The position numbers were made by a program, and so were the translations under genes. The notes below the pieces were generated by a model. The model made no database searches, was not told the origin of the DNA, and was given only the letters and a program-made list of their open reading frames with translations. This document shows, piece by piece, positions 55,143 through 64,000 of a stretch of DNA of 64,000 bases. The stretch comes from Mycobacterium scrofulaceum (GTDB lineage Bacteria; Actinomycetota; Actinomycetes; Mycobacteriales; Mycobacteriaceae). Positions within the stretch are counted from its first letter, which is position 1. Every line of letters starts with the position of its first letter. The stretch lies in NCBI RefSeq assembly GCF_002086735.1, contig NZ_MVIJ01000020.1:35220-99219 (forward strand), given 5' to 3'.

Positions 55143-55589
55143 GTGAAGGGGATTTCGTTGGCAGCCGTCGTCAAACGCGGGTGGATGGTGATCGTTGCGG
55201 CGCTGGTCGTCGTGCTCGCCGGATTCGCCATCTATCGCCTGCACGGAATCTTCGGCTCCCAGAGCAACACCTTCTCCGACAGCGGCCTGGCCAACGAGAT
55301 CGTCCCGTTCAACCCCAAACACGTGGTGCTCGAGGTCTTTGGCCGGCCGGGCGCGACCGCGACCATCAACTACCTTGATGTCAACGCCCAGCCGCAGCAA
55401 GTCAAGGACGCCCCGTTGCCGTGGTCGTTCACGATCACCACGACAGAGCCCGCCGTCATCGGCAACGTCGTCGCGCAGGGCAACGGCGACAGCCTCGGCT
55501 GCCGCATCACCGTCAACGGGGAAGTGAAAGACCAACGCACCGTCGACAAGGCCGACGCCTATACCTTCTGCCTGGACAAGTCTGGATGA
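55143..55589 (+). CDS. MmpS-family membrane protein
   Basis: 148 residues with one N-terminal transmembrane helix ([20 protein letters not shown]) and an extracytoplasmic beta-domain: [40 protein letters not shown] and [10 protein letters not shown], the MmpS4/5 pattern. It is the accessory partner of the MmpL encoded next. The GTG at 55143 has AAAGG upstream and places the start just before the helix; the longer frame from 55029 would run through the operator. Confidence 0.9.
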   Translation: MKGISLAAVVKRGWMVIVAALVVVLAGFAIYRLHGIFGSQSNTFSDSGLANEIVPFNPKHVVLEVFGRPGATATINYLDVNAQPQQVKDAPLPWSFTITTTEPAVIGNVVAQGNGDSLGCRITVNGEVKDQRTVDKADAYTFCLDKSG

Positions 55590-55596
55590 ATCCCCG

Positions 55597-58506
55597 ATGA
55601 GCAACCACGAACGGTCGCGGGCTTTCGTCCCGCGCGCCATCCGCCGGCTTGCATTGCCCATCCTGCTGTTCTGGGTGGCTCTGGCCGCGATCACCAACAT
55701 CGCGGTGCCGCAGTTGGAAGAGGTCGGCAAGACGCACAATGTGGCGCTGAACTCGCCCGACGCGCCGTCACTCAAGGCCATCAAGCGCATCGGTGAGAAG
55801 TTCGGAGAGTTCGACACCGACAGCTCGGCCATGATCGTGCTGGAGGGCGACAAGCCGCTCGGCGCGGACGCGCACCGTTTCTACGACGAGATGATCCGCA
55901 GGCTCGAGCAGGACAAGAAGCACGTCGAGCATGTCCAGGACTACTGGGGCGACACCCTGACCGCGGCGGGGTCGCAGAGCAGCGACGGCAAGGCCGCCTA
56001 CGTACAGGTGAACCTCGCCGGCAATCAGGGTTCGGCGTTGGCGAACGAGGGCGTCGGGGCGCTGCGCGACATCGTCGAGCGCATGAAGCCGCCGCCCGGC
56101 GTCAGGGCCTACGTGACCGGCGCGGCGCCACTGATCTCCGACCAGTTCGACGTCGGCAGCAAGGGCACCGCGAAGGTCACCGCGATCACCATCGGCGTGA
56201 TCGCCCTGATGCTGTTCTTCGTCTACCGGTCGGTGCTCACCACGCTGCTGGTGCTCGCCACGGTCCTGATCGAGATGTCGGCCGCGCGGGGCCTGGTCGC
56301 GTTTCTCGGCAACGCCGGGGTCATCGGGTTGTCGACGTATGCGACGAACCTGTTGACGCTGTTGGTGATTGCCGCGGGCACCGACTACGCGATTTTCTTC
56401 GTGGGCCGCTACCAGGAAGCGCGCGGGACCGGTGAAGATCGCGAAAGAGCTTTCTACACCATGTATCACGGCACGACGCACATCGTGCTGGGTTCCGGGC
56501 TGACCGTGGCCGGCGCGGTCGCCTGTCTGAGCTTCACCCGGCTGCCCTACTTCCAGAGTTTGGGTATTCCGGCCGCGCTGGGCATCCTCGTCGCGCTGTG
56601 CGCCGCGCTCACCCTGGGGCCCGCGATCCTCACCCTGGGCGCCAGGGTGGGCATCTTCGACCCCAAGCGGGCGGTCAGAACCCGCGGCTGGCGGCGGATC
56701 GGCACCGCCATCGTGCGCTGGCCAGGGGCCGTTCTCGCCGCGGCCTGCGCGCTGGCCCTGGTGGGTCTGATCGCCTTGCCCGGATACAAGACCAGTTATG
56801 ACACCCGGCCCTACATGCCCGCCAGCGCGCCGGCCAACGTCGGTTACACCGCGGCCGAGCGCCATTTCTCGCGGGCCCGGCTGGAGCCCGAGTTGCTCAT
56901 GGTCGAAACCGATCACGACATGCGCAACCCGGAAAGCATGCTCATCCTGGACAAGGTGGCCAAGGCGGTATTTCACGTTCCCGGCGTCGCGCAGGTGCAG
57001 ACCATCACCCGTCCCCTGGGCACCCCGCTGGTCCACAGCTCGCTCGCGTTCGTGGTCAGCAATTCCAGCGCGGCGCAGCAGGAAAACCTGACCTATCAAC
57101 GAGATCGGGCCGACGATGCCCTCAAGCAGGCCAACGAATTGAACAAGACGATCAACATCCTGAGGCAGCAGTACGTCTTGCAGCAGCAGCTGGCCACCAC
57201 CACCCACGACGAGACGCAAAGCTTCCACGACACCCTCGGCACCATTCAGGATCTGCGCGACAAGGTCGCCAACTTCGACGACTTCTTCCGGCCGGTCCGC
57301 AGCTACTTCTACTGGGAAAGGCATTGCTTCGACATTCCCGCCTGCTTCGCTTTCCGGTCACTCTTCGACGCGCTCGACGGCATCGATCAGCTCACGGAAA
57401 AGTTCGAAGGGCTCACCGCTTCGCTCGACAAACTCGACGCGCTGCAGCCGAAACTGGTGGCGCTCATACCTCCGCAAATCGACAGCCAGCAGACCAACCG
57501 CGATCTGACGTTGGCCAATTACGCCACGCTGTCGGGCATTTACGCGCAGACCGCGGCCGCGATCGACAATGCGACGGCGTTGGGGCGGGCGTTCGACGCC
57601 GCCAAGAACGACGACACTTTCTACCTGCCGCCCGACGTCTTCAACAACCCCGACTTCAAGCGCGGGCTGAAGCTGTTCCTGTCGCCCGACGGCAAGGCCG
57701 CCCGGATGATCGTCACCCATGAAGGCGATCCCGCGACGCCCGAGGGCATTTCGCACATCGATCCGATGGCGAAGGCCGCGCGCGAGGCGCTGAAAGGCAC
57801 GCCCATGGCGGGGGCGGGGATCTACCTCGGTGGAACCGCCTCGACGTACAAGGACATACAGGACGGTGCCAAATACGACCTGATGATCGTGGCGTTCGCC
57901 GCGCTGAGCCTCATCCTGCTGATCATGATGATCATCACGCGCAGCCTGATCGCCGCGCTTGTCATCGTGGGCACCGTCGCCCTGTCGCTGGGCGCCTCGT
58001 TCGGGTTGTCGGTTCTGGTGTGGCAGTACCTGTTCGGCATCCAGCTGTATTGGGTCGTGCTTGCGCTTGCCGTGATCCTGCTGCTGGCGGTCGGATCCGA
58101 CTACAACCTGCTCTTGATCTCGCGGTTCAAGGAAGAAATCCACGCCGGGGTGAACACCGGAATCATCCGCGCGATGGCGGGCTCGGGATCGGTGGTCACC
58201 TCGGCGGGCATCGTCTTCGCCGTCACCATGTGTGCGTTCGTGTTCAGCGGTTTTCAGGTTCTCGGTCAGATCGGCACGACGATCGGTCTCGGTTTGCTGT
58301 TCGACACGCTGATCGTGCGCTCGTTCATGACACCCTCCGTCGCGAAAATCCTCGGGCGGTGGTTCTGGTGGCCGCAGCGGGTGCGCCCGCGTCCGGCGAG
58401 CACGATGTTGCGGCCCTACGGTCCGCGGCCGGCCGTCCGGCAGCTGCTGCTCTGGGACGACGACGACCATGCGGTGCTGGCGGGATCGAACTCGCAGCCG
58501 CACTGA
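55597..58506 (+). CDS. MmpL-family lipid transporter
   Basis: 969 residues, 12 transmembrane helices in two blocks with two large periplasmic domains. Proton-relay residues of the RND/MMPL fold are in [17 protein letters not shown] [17 protein letters not shown] (first half) and [17 protein letters not shown] (second half). Closest in form to MmpL4/MmpL5, which export siderophores or glycopeptidolipids with an MmpS partner. The ATG at 55597 is seven bases after mmpS. The cargo is unknown; a glycosyltransferase gene follows downstream. Confidence 0.93.
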   Translation: MSNHERSRAFVPRAIRRLALPILLFWVALAAITNIAVPQLEEVGKTHNVALNSPDAPSLKAIKRIGEKFGEFDTDSSAMIVLEGDKPLGADAHRFYDEMIRRLEQDKKHVEHVQDYWGDTLTAAGSQSSDGKAAYVQVNLAGNQGSALANEGVGALRDIVERMKPPPGVRAYVTGAAPLISDQFDVGSKGTAKVTAITIGVIALMLFFVYRSVLTTLLVLATVLIEMSAARGLVAFLGNAGVIGLSTYATNLLTLLVIAAGTDYAIFFVGRYQEARGTGEDRERAFYTMYHGTTHIVLGSGLTVAGAVACLSFTRLPYFQSLGIPAALGILVALCAALTLGPAILTLGARVGIFDPKRAVRTRGWRRIGTAIVRWPGAVLAAACALALVGLIALPGYKTSYDTRPYMPASAPANVGYTAAERHFSRARLEPELLMVETDHDMRNPESMLILDKVAKAVFHVPGVAQVQTITRPLGTPLVHSSLAFVVSNSSAAQQENLTYQRDRADDALKQANELNKTINILRQQYVLQQQLATTTHDETQSFHDTLGTIQDLRDKVANFDDFFRPVRSYFYWERHCFDIPACFAFRSLFDALDGIDQLTEKFEGLTASLDKLDALQPKLVALIPPQIDSQQTNRDLTLANYATLSGIYAQTAAAIDNATALGRAFDAAKNDDTFYLPPDVFNNPDFKRGLKLFLSPDGKAARMIVTHEGDPATPEGISHIDPMAKAAREALKGTPMAGAGIYLGGTASTYKDIQDGAKYDLMIVAFAALSLILLIMMIITRSLIAALVIVGTVALSLGASFGLSVLVWQYLFGIQLYWVVLALAVILLLAVGSDYNLLLISRFKEEIHAGVNTGIIRAMAGSGSVVTSAGIVFAVTMCAFVFSGFQVLGQIGTTIGLGLLFDTLIVRSFMTPSVAKILGRWFWWPQRVRPRPASTMLRPYGPRPAVRQLLLWDDDDHAVLAGSNSQPH

Positions 58507-58682
58507 TCCAGCGCCGGCGTCATGATCCCGGCGCCACACCCTGCGGGTGGCGTCGCGGCAGACAGTAGGATGCGTCCGACGGCCGCTTGGCCTCCCTCGT
58601 GCAGAGCGGGCGGGGCGATCGCAGGTTGCCGACCACATCCGATGGGCAACCGTCACCCGACTCGGTTTTCGTGAGGTTATCC

Positions 58683-59927
58683 ATGCATGTCGCACTCTTC
58701 ACCGATCTTCACCCCGCCGGCCTCGGAGGGACGCAAGTTTCGGTGGCCACTCAGCGTCGTGCGCTCGAGCAGTGCGGGCACCGGGTCACGGTCTTCACGG
58801 CACCGATGCCCGGCGCGGTCGACCCCGACCCCTGCGTCGTCGAATTGAAGCCGGTACCCGTCGTCGACGCGATCATGCGCAAACTTGGCAGGCATGAGGA
58901 CTTTGTTCTCGTATGGCCTTCCAAGACGAATCGCGCGATCGTCGACGAGGCGTTCGACAGCCGAGGGCCCATTGACATCGTGCACACTCAGGGTGACCTG
59001 GGGGTGGCGATAGCCGGCGCGGAAGCCGCTCGCCGGCATGGCATTCCGGTGGTTCAGACCAAGCACACCCGCTACGACACGTACTTCGAGCAAGCCACCC
59101 CCGCCCCGCTGTTCCTGGCGATATTGGTCAGCCAGGTGCAGAAACGCTATCTCGCACAGAAATTTCACCTGACGCCCGAAAAGGAAAGTGCGGCTTCGCG
59201 ACTGGCGTGGCAGTTCATGGTGGCGAATGCGCAAGCCGTGGACCACCAGATCACACCGACGAGGCATTTCGCCCGTTCGCTGGTCAGGCGCGGGGTTACC
59301 CGTCCAATCTCGGCGATTTCCAACGGTTTTGACGATGACGTCGTCGACCGGGCCCGGACGGCCGTGGTTGCCGCCTCGTCTGACGACAAGCCGTTGCGAC
59401 TCGTCTGGTGTGGGCGCCTCTCGTCGGAGAAGCGGGCCCTCGAAGCGATCGAGGCCGTTGCGCAAGTCGACAACTGCACGCTCGACATCTATGGCCAGGG
59501 TCACCTGGAGGCGGCGATGAGGAAACTCATCCGCTCCGCCGGACTTTCGCAACGAGTCCGCCTGCACGGTCGGGTCGACCGCGAAGCCTGTTTGGTCGCG
59601 ATGGGATCGAGCGATGCCCTGCTGTTCACCTCTTACGATTTCGACACCCAGGGGCTCGTCCTGCTGGAGGCGGTGGCGATGTCGTCGCCCGTCATCTACT
59701 GCGACCCCGCGCTGAGCGAAACCGTTCCCGAAGGCGGGGGCATCCTCGCCGCCGACCCGTCCCCGTCCGCGCTGGCGGCGGCGATTCGTGTGCTCGCCGC
59801 GGACCGCGACAGATTGCGGGAGATGTCCGACGTCGCCGCCCAACACCGCGACAGCGGTCGGCAATCCGTGCAAACCGAGAAGATCATCGCCATCTACAAC
59901 AGCCTGCTGGACCGGGTGCCCGCTTAG
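58683..59927 (+). CDS. GT4-family glycosyltransferase
   Basis: 414-residue GT-B retaining glycosyltransferase. N-terminal domain: LFTDLHPAGLGGTQVSVATQ and VVQTKHTRYDTYF; C-terminal donor domain: RLVWCGRLSSEKRALEAIEA and FDTQGLVLLEAVAMSSPVIY with the EX7E-like glutamate pair. Similar to PimB/MgtA-type enzymes that glycosylate lipids. The ATG at 58683 opens MHVALFTDL; about 180 bases separate it from mmpL and the link between the two is positional only. The acceptor is unknown. Confidence 0.87.
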   Translation: MHVALFTDLHPAGLGGTQVSVATQRRALEQCGHRVTVFTAPMPGAVDPDPCVVELKPVPVVDAIMRKLGRHEDFVLVWPSKTNRAIVDEAFDSRGPIDIVHTQGDLGVAIAGAEAARRHGIPVVQTKHTRYDTYFEQATPAPLFLAILVSQVQKRYLAQKFHLTPEKESAASRLAWQFMVANAQAVDHQITPTRHFARSLVRRGVTRPISAISNGFDDDVVDRARTAVVAASSDDKPLRLVWCGRLSSEKRALEAIEAVAQVDNCTLDIYGQGHLEAAMRKLIRSAGLSQRVRLHGRVDREACLVAMGSSDALLFTSYDFDTQGLVLLEAVAMSSPVIYCDPALSETVPEGGGILAADPSPSALAAAIRVLAADRDRLREMSDVAAQHRDSGRQSVQTEKIIAIYNSLLDRVPA

Positions 59928-59933
59928 CCGGCC

Positions 59934-60590
59934 CTAACGCAGCATCGTGGCCACGATCCCGGCCAGATAGCCCAGCCGCGCCACCTCCGAGGGCCGGAAT
60001 TCCGGGCCCGGGCGGCCCAGCACCACCGCCGTGTGCGGATCGCCCAGCGGGGCGGCGACCATCGTGGTGTCCATGTCGCGCCACGCCTGGGGCACCCAGT
60101 CGCCGGTGCTGTCCAGCGCCGCGGCCCGCTCGATCGGCAGCCACGGGGCGGAATCCGCCCGCGTCTCCGGCGCACCGCGGCTGGAGGCCAGGCGCTGCAG
60201 CTCACCGGCCGCACTGCGCAGCACGGTGCACCAGCTGACACGCAGCACCCGGGGCGCCTCGTTGGCCAGGACCTGAAGCCGGGACGGCTTGTCGGCGGCG
60301 GCGGCGACGTGGTCGAGCAGCTCCAATTCGCGATGCGCTTCCAACAGCCCGGTGTGCGGGCGCACGCTGTCCACCCGGACACCGGGAAGCGACTCCGCGG
60401 CCGTGATCAGCGTGTCCGGCATCGCTCCCAGTGGCAGCTCGATGACCAGGTCGTCGATCGCATACCCCGAGCTGCGCTCCACCACGTCCAGCGACAGAAT
60501 GTCGGCGCCCACCGAACCGAGCGCCACGGCCAGCGACCCCAGGCTGCCCGGGCGGTCGACCAGCTCGATGCGCAACAGATAGGACGGCAC
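59934..60590 (-). CDS. ACT-domain protein (Rv3013 homologue)
   Basis: 218 residues, the same length as Rv3013. An N-terminal ACT domain ([20 protein letters not shown]) is followed by a GAF-like part ([20 protein letters not shown]). It probably senses an amino acid or nucleotide; target unknown. The GTG at 60590 gives VPSYLL, matching the family start; an upstream in-frame ATG at 60626 is less likely. It is divergent from gatC. Confidence 0.88.
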   Translation of the reverse strand: MPSYLLRIELVDRPGSLGSLAVALGSVGADILSLDVVERSSGYAIDDLVIELPLGAMPDTLITAAESLPGVRVDSVRPHTGLLEAHRELELLDHVAAAADKPSRLQVLANEAPRVLRVSWCTVLRSAAGELQRLASSRGAPETRADSAPWLPIERAAALDSTGDWVPQAWRDMDTTMVAAPLGDPHTAVVLGRPGPEFRPSEVARLGYLAGIVATMLR

Positions 60591-60686
60591 GGCCAACACT
60601 GTTGCACAGCGATGCGGGGACTGCATTTCTGCGGATAACCGGCGGGCCTGAACCCGCCCGCAGGCCCGCGGCTAGGCTTTCGTGTC

Positions 60687-60986
60687 GTGTCTCAGATCTC
60701 CCGCGACGAGGTGGCGCACCTGGCCCGGCTGTCCCGGCTGGCGTTGACCGATGCCGAGCTGGACAGCTTCGCCGGCCAGCTCGACGCCATCCTGACCCAC
60801 GTCAGCCAGGTGCGGGCCGTCGACGTCACCGGCGTCGAAGCGACCGACAACCCCCTCAAGGACGTGAACGTCACCCGCCCGGACGAGCCGACCCCCTGCC
60901 TTACCCAGGCCGAAGCGCTGGCCGAGGCGCCCGCGGCCGCCGATGGCCGCTTCGCGGTGCCGCAGATCCTGGGGGACAGCGAGTGA
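60687..60986 (+). CDS. gatC: Asp/Glu-tRNA amidotransferase subunit C
   Basis: 99 residues. Small subunit of the GatCAB amidotransferase that converts Glu-tRNA(Gln) and Asp-tRNA(Asn) to the amidated forms. Begins [18 protein letters not shown] and contains [10 protein letters not shown], both family signatures. GTG at 60687 follows TAGGCT (60673-60678), a leaderless arrangement. Its stop overlaps the gatA start (GTGA). Confidence 0.95.
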   Translation: MSQISRDEVAHLARLSRLALTDAELDSFAGQLDAILTHVSQVRAVDVTGVEATDNPLKDVNVTRPDEPTPCLTQAEALAEAPAAADGRFAVPQILGDSE

Positions 60987-62464
60987 ACGAGATCATCCGG
61001 TCCGACGCCGCGAGCCTGGCCGCCCGGATCGCCGCCAAGGAGCTGTCGTCCGTCGAGGTCACCCGCGCGTGCCTGGACCAGATCGCGGCGACCGACGAGC
61101 GGTATCACGCCTTCCTGCACGTGGCCGCCGACGAGGCGCTGGGGGCGGCGGCCGTCGTCGACGAGGCGGTCGCCGCGGGGGAGCGGCTGCCGTCGCCGCT
61201 CGCCGGGGTGCCGCTGGCGCTCAAGGACGTGTTCACCACCGTCGACATGCCCACCACCTGCGGCTCCAAGATCCTCGAAGGCTGGCGTTCGCCCTACGAC
61301 GCCACCGTCACCACGCGGCTGCGCGCCGCGGGCATCCCGATCCTGGGCAAGACCAACATGGACGAGTTCGCGATGGGCTCGTCGACGGAGAACTCCGCCT
61401 ACGGGCCCACCCGTAACCCGTGGGACCTCGACCGGGTGCCCGGCGGTTCCGGCGGCGGCAGCGCGGCGGCGCTGGCCGCCTTCCAGGCGCCGCTGGCCAT
61501 CGGATCCGATACTGGCGGCTCGATCCGGCAGCCGGCCGCACTGACCGCGACGGTCGGTGTCAAACCGACCTACGGCACCGTGTCGCGCTACGGGCTGGTG
61601 GCCTGCGCGTCGTCGTTGGATCAGGGCGGTCCGTGCGCGCGGACCGTGCTGGACACCGCGCTGCTGCATCAGGTGATCGCCGGGCACGACACCCGCGACT
61701 CGACGTCCGTCGACGCGGCGGTGCCCGACGTCGTCGCCGCCGCCAAAGCCGGCGCGGCCGGTGACCTCAAGGGCGTGCGCGTCGGGGTCGTGAAGCAGCT
61801 GCGCGGCGAGGGCTATCAGCCCGGAGTGCTGGCCTCGTTCGAGGCCGCCGTCGGGCGGCTGACCGAACTGGGCGCCGAGGTGAGCGAAGTCGACTGCCCG
61901 CACTTCGAATACGCGCTCGCCGCCTACTACCTGATCTTGCCGTCGGAGGTGTCGAGCAACCTGGCCCGCTTCGACGCCATGCGGTACGGCCTGCGCGTCG
62001 GCGACGACGGCACGCACAGCGCCGAGGAAGTCATGGCGCTGACCCGGGCCGCGGGATTCGGGCCGGAAGTCAAGCGGCGCATCATGATCGGCACCTACGC
62101 GCTGTCGGCCGGTTACTACGATGCGTATTACAACCAGGCGCAGAAGGTACGCACCCTGATCGCCCGCGATCTCGACAGGGCGTACGAGTCCGTCGACGTG
62201 GTCGTCTCGCCCGCGACTCCGACCACCGCCTTCCCCTTGGGCGAGAAGGTCGACGACCCACTCGCGATGTACCTGTTCGACCTGTGCACGCTGCCGCTGA
62301 ACCTGGCCGGCCACTGCGGCATGTCGGTGCCCGCGGGGCTGTCGCCGGACGACGGCCTGCCGGTCGGTCTGCAGATCATGGCGCCGGCGCTGGCCGACGA
62401 CCGCCTCTACCGGGTGGGTGCCGCCTACGAGACCGCCCGCGGCCCGCTGCCGAGCGCGATCTAG
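60983..62464 (+). CDS. gatA: Glutamyl-tRNA(Gln) amidotransferase subunit A
   Basis: 493 residues. Amidase-signature enzyme that releases ammonia from glutamine for GatCAB. Catalytic Lys is in PLALKDVF, the Ser-cisSer segment is [13 protein letters not shown] with [12 protein letters not shown]. Usual length for mycobacteria (494). The GTG overlaps the gatC stop; the longer open frame from 60602 is excluded by that coupling. gatB lies outside this window, after pfkA in M. tuberculosis. Confidence 0.96.
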   Translation: MNEIIRSDAASLAARIAAKELSSVEVTRACLDQIAATDERYHAFLHVAADEALGAAAVVDEAVAAGERLPSPLAGVPLALKDVFTTVDMPTTCGSKILEGWRSPYDATVTTRLRAAGIPILGKTNMDEFAMGSSTENSAYGPTRNPWDLDRVPGGSGGGSAAALAAFQAPLAIGSDTGGSIRQPAALTATVGVKPTYGTVSRYGLVACASSLDQGGPCARTVLDTALLHQVIAGHDTRDSTSVDAAVPDVVAAAKAGAAGDLKGVRVGVVKQLRGEGYQPGVLASFEAAVGRLTELGAEVSEVDCPHFEYALAAYYLILPSEVSSNLARFDAMRYGLRVGDDGTHSAEEVMALTRAAGFGPEVKRRIMIGTYALSAGYYDAYYNQAQKVRTLIARDLDRAYESVDVVVSPATPTTAFPLGEKVDDPLAMYLFDLCTLPLNLAGHCGMSVPAGLSPDDGLPVGLQIMAPALADDRLYRVGAAYETARGPLPSAI

Positions 62465-62516
62465 CGCCGAGCTGGGGTACCGCCCGCTCGCGCCGAGCTA
62501 GGGGTACCGCCCGCTT
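62464..62516. repeat. Tandem 26/27-bp repeats of the GGGGTACC family
   Basis: GCGCCGAGCTGGGGTACCGC (from 62464) and GCGCCGAGCTAGGGGTACCG (from 62490) head two adjacent copies, each ending CCGCCCGCT(C/T) or similar; a partial third copy, GCGCCGAG, runs into the hairpin. The core matches the elements inserted in the PlsC and iscS genes. Confidence 0.65.
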
Positions 62517-62520
62517 GCGC

Positions 62521-62578
62521 CGAGCAGACGCAAAATCGCATCGCTTGCGGCACTTCGGTGCGATTCTGCGTCTGCTCG
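62521..62578. repeat. Palindromic intergenic repeat, copy 2
   Basis: CGAGCAGACGCAAAATCGCA (62521-62540) pairs with TGCGATTCTGCGTCTGCTCG (62559-62578) at 19 of 20 positions around an 18-base loop: a very strong hairpin between gatA and pfkA. Same family as 5066-5119. It may terminate the gat transcript. Confidence 0.8.
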
Positions 62579-62613
62579 CGCCATCTAGCTCGGCCGCAGG
62601 GCAAGATAAGGGC

Positions 62614-63645
<1,032 letters not shown>

Positions 63646-63779
63646 TCACACGAATTCGGCAAACGGCGGGTTGCCCCGGACTGACGGCGGCCTGAATTTG
63701 CCCGGCGATTGGCCAGCGTAAAGCCCATCGGTGCAAATTCGTGGTTTCCGGACTGGTTCCGAACGGTTATACCGGGGGT

Positions 63780-64000
63780 GTGAGCAACCGCGGTTCGATT
63801 CGCGGAGTCGTTCAGCACCCCGCGGCGTCGGCTGGGCCACCGGGCCCGCCGGTGAATACGCCACGGCCACCCGCTTGGCGCAATGATGCCGATCCGGCGG
63901 CCGCCACGGTGCCACAGCCCCCTCGTTCGGAACCATCCATCCGCCGGCCGCCGGCCGGGATGCCTTCGCCCGGGCCCGCCCCGGCTTCGCGGGCCCGGGC
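63780..64000 (+). CDS. Pro/Ala-rich protein, 3' end beyond window
   Basis: A GTG at 63780 opens a frame without stop to the window end (at least 73 codons): VSNRGSIRGVVQHPAASAG, then proline-rich segments such as PGPPVNTPRPPAW and PPAGMPSPGPAPASR. It lies six bases after TATACC (63768-63773), the spacing of a leaderless mycobacterial promoter. Low-complexity N-termini like this often precede a membrane or secreted domain, which would lie outside the window. It precedes or replaces gatB, the next gene in M. tuberculosis; identity unknown. Confidence 0.5.
   Translation, partial: MSNRGSIRGVVQHPAASAGPPGPPVNTPRPPAWRNDADPAAATVPQPPRSEPSIRRPPAGMPSPGPAPASRAR

Overview
The window is mycobacterial chromosome: high-GC coding DNA on both strands, many GTG/TTG starts, leaderless-looking promoters, and a backbone whose gene order is that of the M. 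tuberculosis Rv3045-Rv3010c interval read in reverse. Pigment genes, genes absent from M. tuberculosis and several short GC-rich repeat families point to a slow-growing non-tuberculous species, plausibly of the M. avium complex or a relative. The species cannot be fixed from this sequence alone. No rRNA, tRNA, CRISPR array, transposase or integrase was seen.

Layout. (1) 1-13.9 kb, conserved backbone: adhC (cut by the left edge), fecB, ctaD, serB2, an ABC ATPase, a NUDIX hydrolase, echA17, two methyltransferase-type genes, a TB22.2-like secreted protein, a small membrane protein, a beta-propeller lipoprotein, a hexapeptide acetyltransferase and a DUF4333 lipoprotein. (2) 14.0-37.7 kb, accessory island between the Rv3033 and Rv3032 homologues: photolyase, TspO and an MMPL/RND transporter in one operon; diverging from it a type II IPP isomerase and a glycosyltransferase; a MarR regulator; stress/envelope genes (DUF2945, SDR, LapA); and a nine-gene carotenoid operon (crtE-I-B-Yc-Yd-T-U, a Rieske oxygenase and a DUF2784 protein) facing a second MarR gene. 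A secreted pseudo-protease, an unknown protein, two SDR-type proteins and a secreted hydrolase follow. (3) 37.7-43.5 kb, backbone: the methylglucose-lipopolysaccharide (MGLP) genes homologous to Rv3032-Rv3030, then etfBA. (4) 43.6-46.2 kb, small insertion: SRPBCC protein, zinc-ribbon protein and an orphan DosS-like sensor kinase. (5) 46.3-54.3 kb, backbone: an OlsB/OlsA-like acyltransferase pair, iscS-mnmA, an LpqA-like lipoprotein, a MetE/UROD-like protein and ligA. (6) 54.4-59.9 kb, insertion: TetR, MmpS, MmpL and a glycosyltransferase. (7) 59.9-64 kb, backbone: ACT protein, gatC, gatA, pfkA and the start of a Pro-rich protein that runs off the window.

How the genes work together. The island reads as a photoprotection and pigment module. 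Fni and CrtE supply geranylgeranyl diphosphate. CrtB, CrtI and the split cyclase CrtYc/CrtYd would make beta-carotene, and CrtU would aromatise its rings toward isorenieratene. The Rieske oxygenase and the glycosyltransferase could decorate the product, and the MMPL protein could move it. The photolyase repairs UV damage directly. Three near-identical 29-bp palindromes (TTCAGT...TTAAnCATTAA...ACTGAA) lie upstream of the MMPL/fni pair and between crtE and marR. They tie the separate transcription units into one proposed MarR regulon, similar in plan to the CrtR system of Corynebacterium glutamicum.
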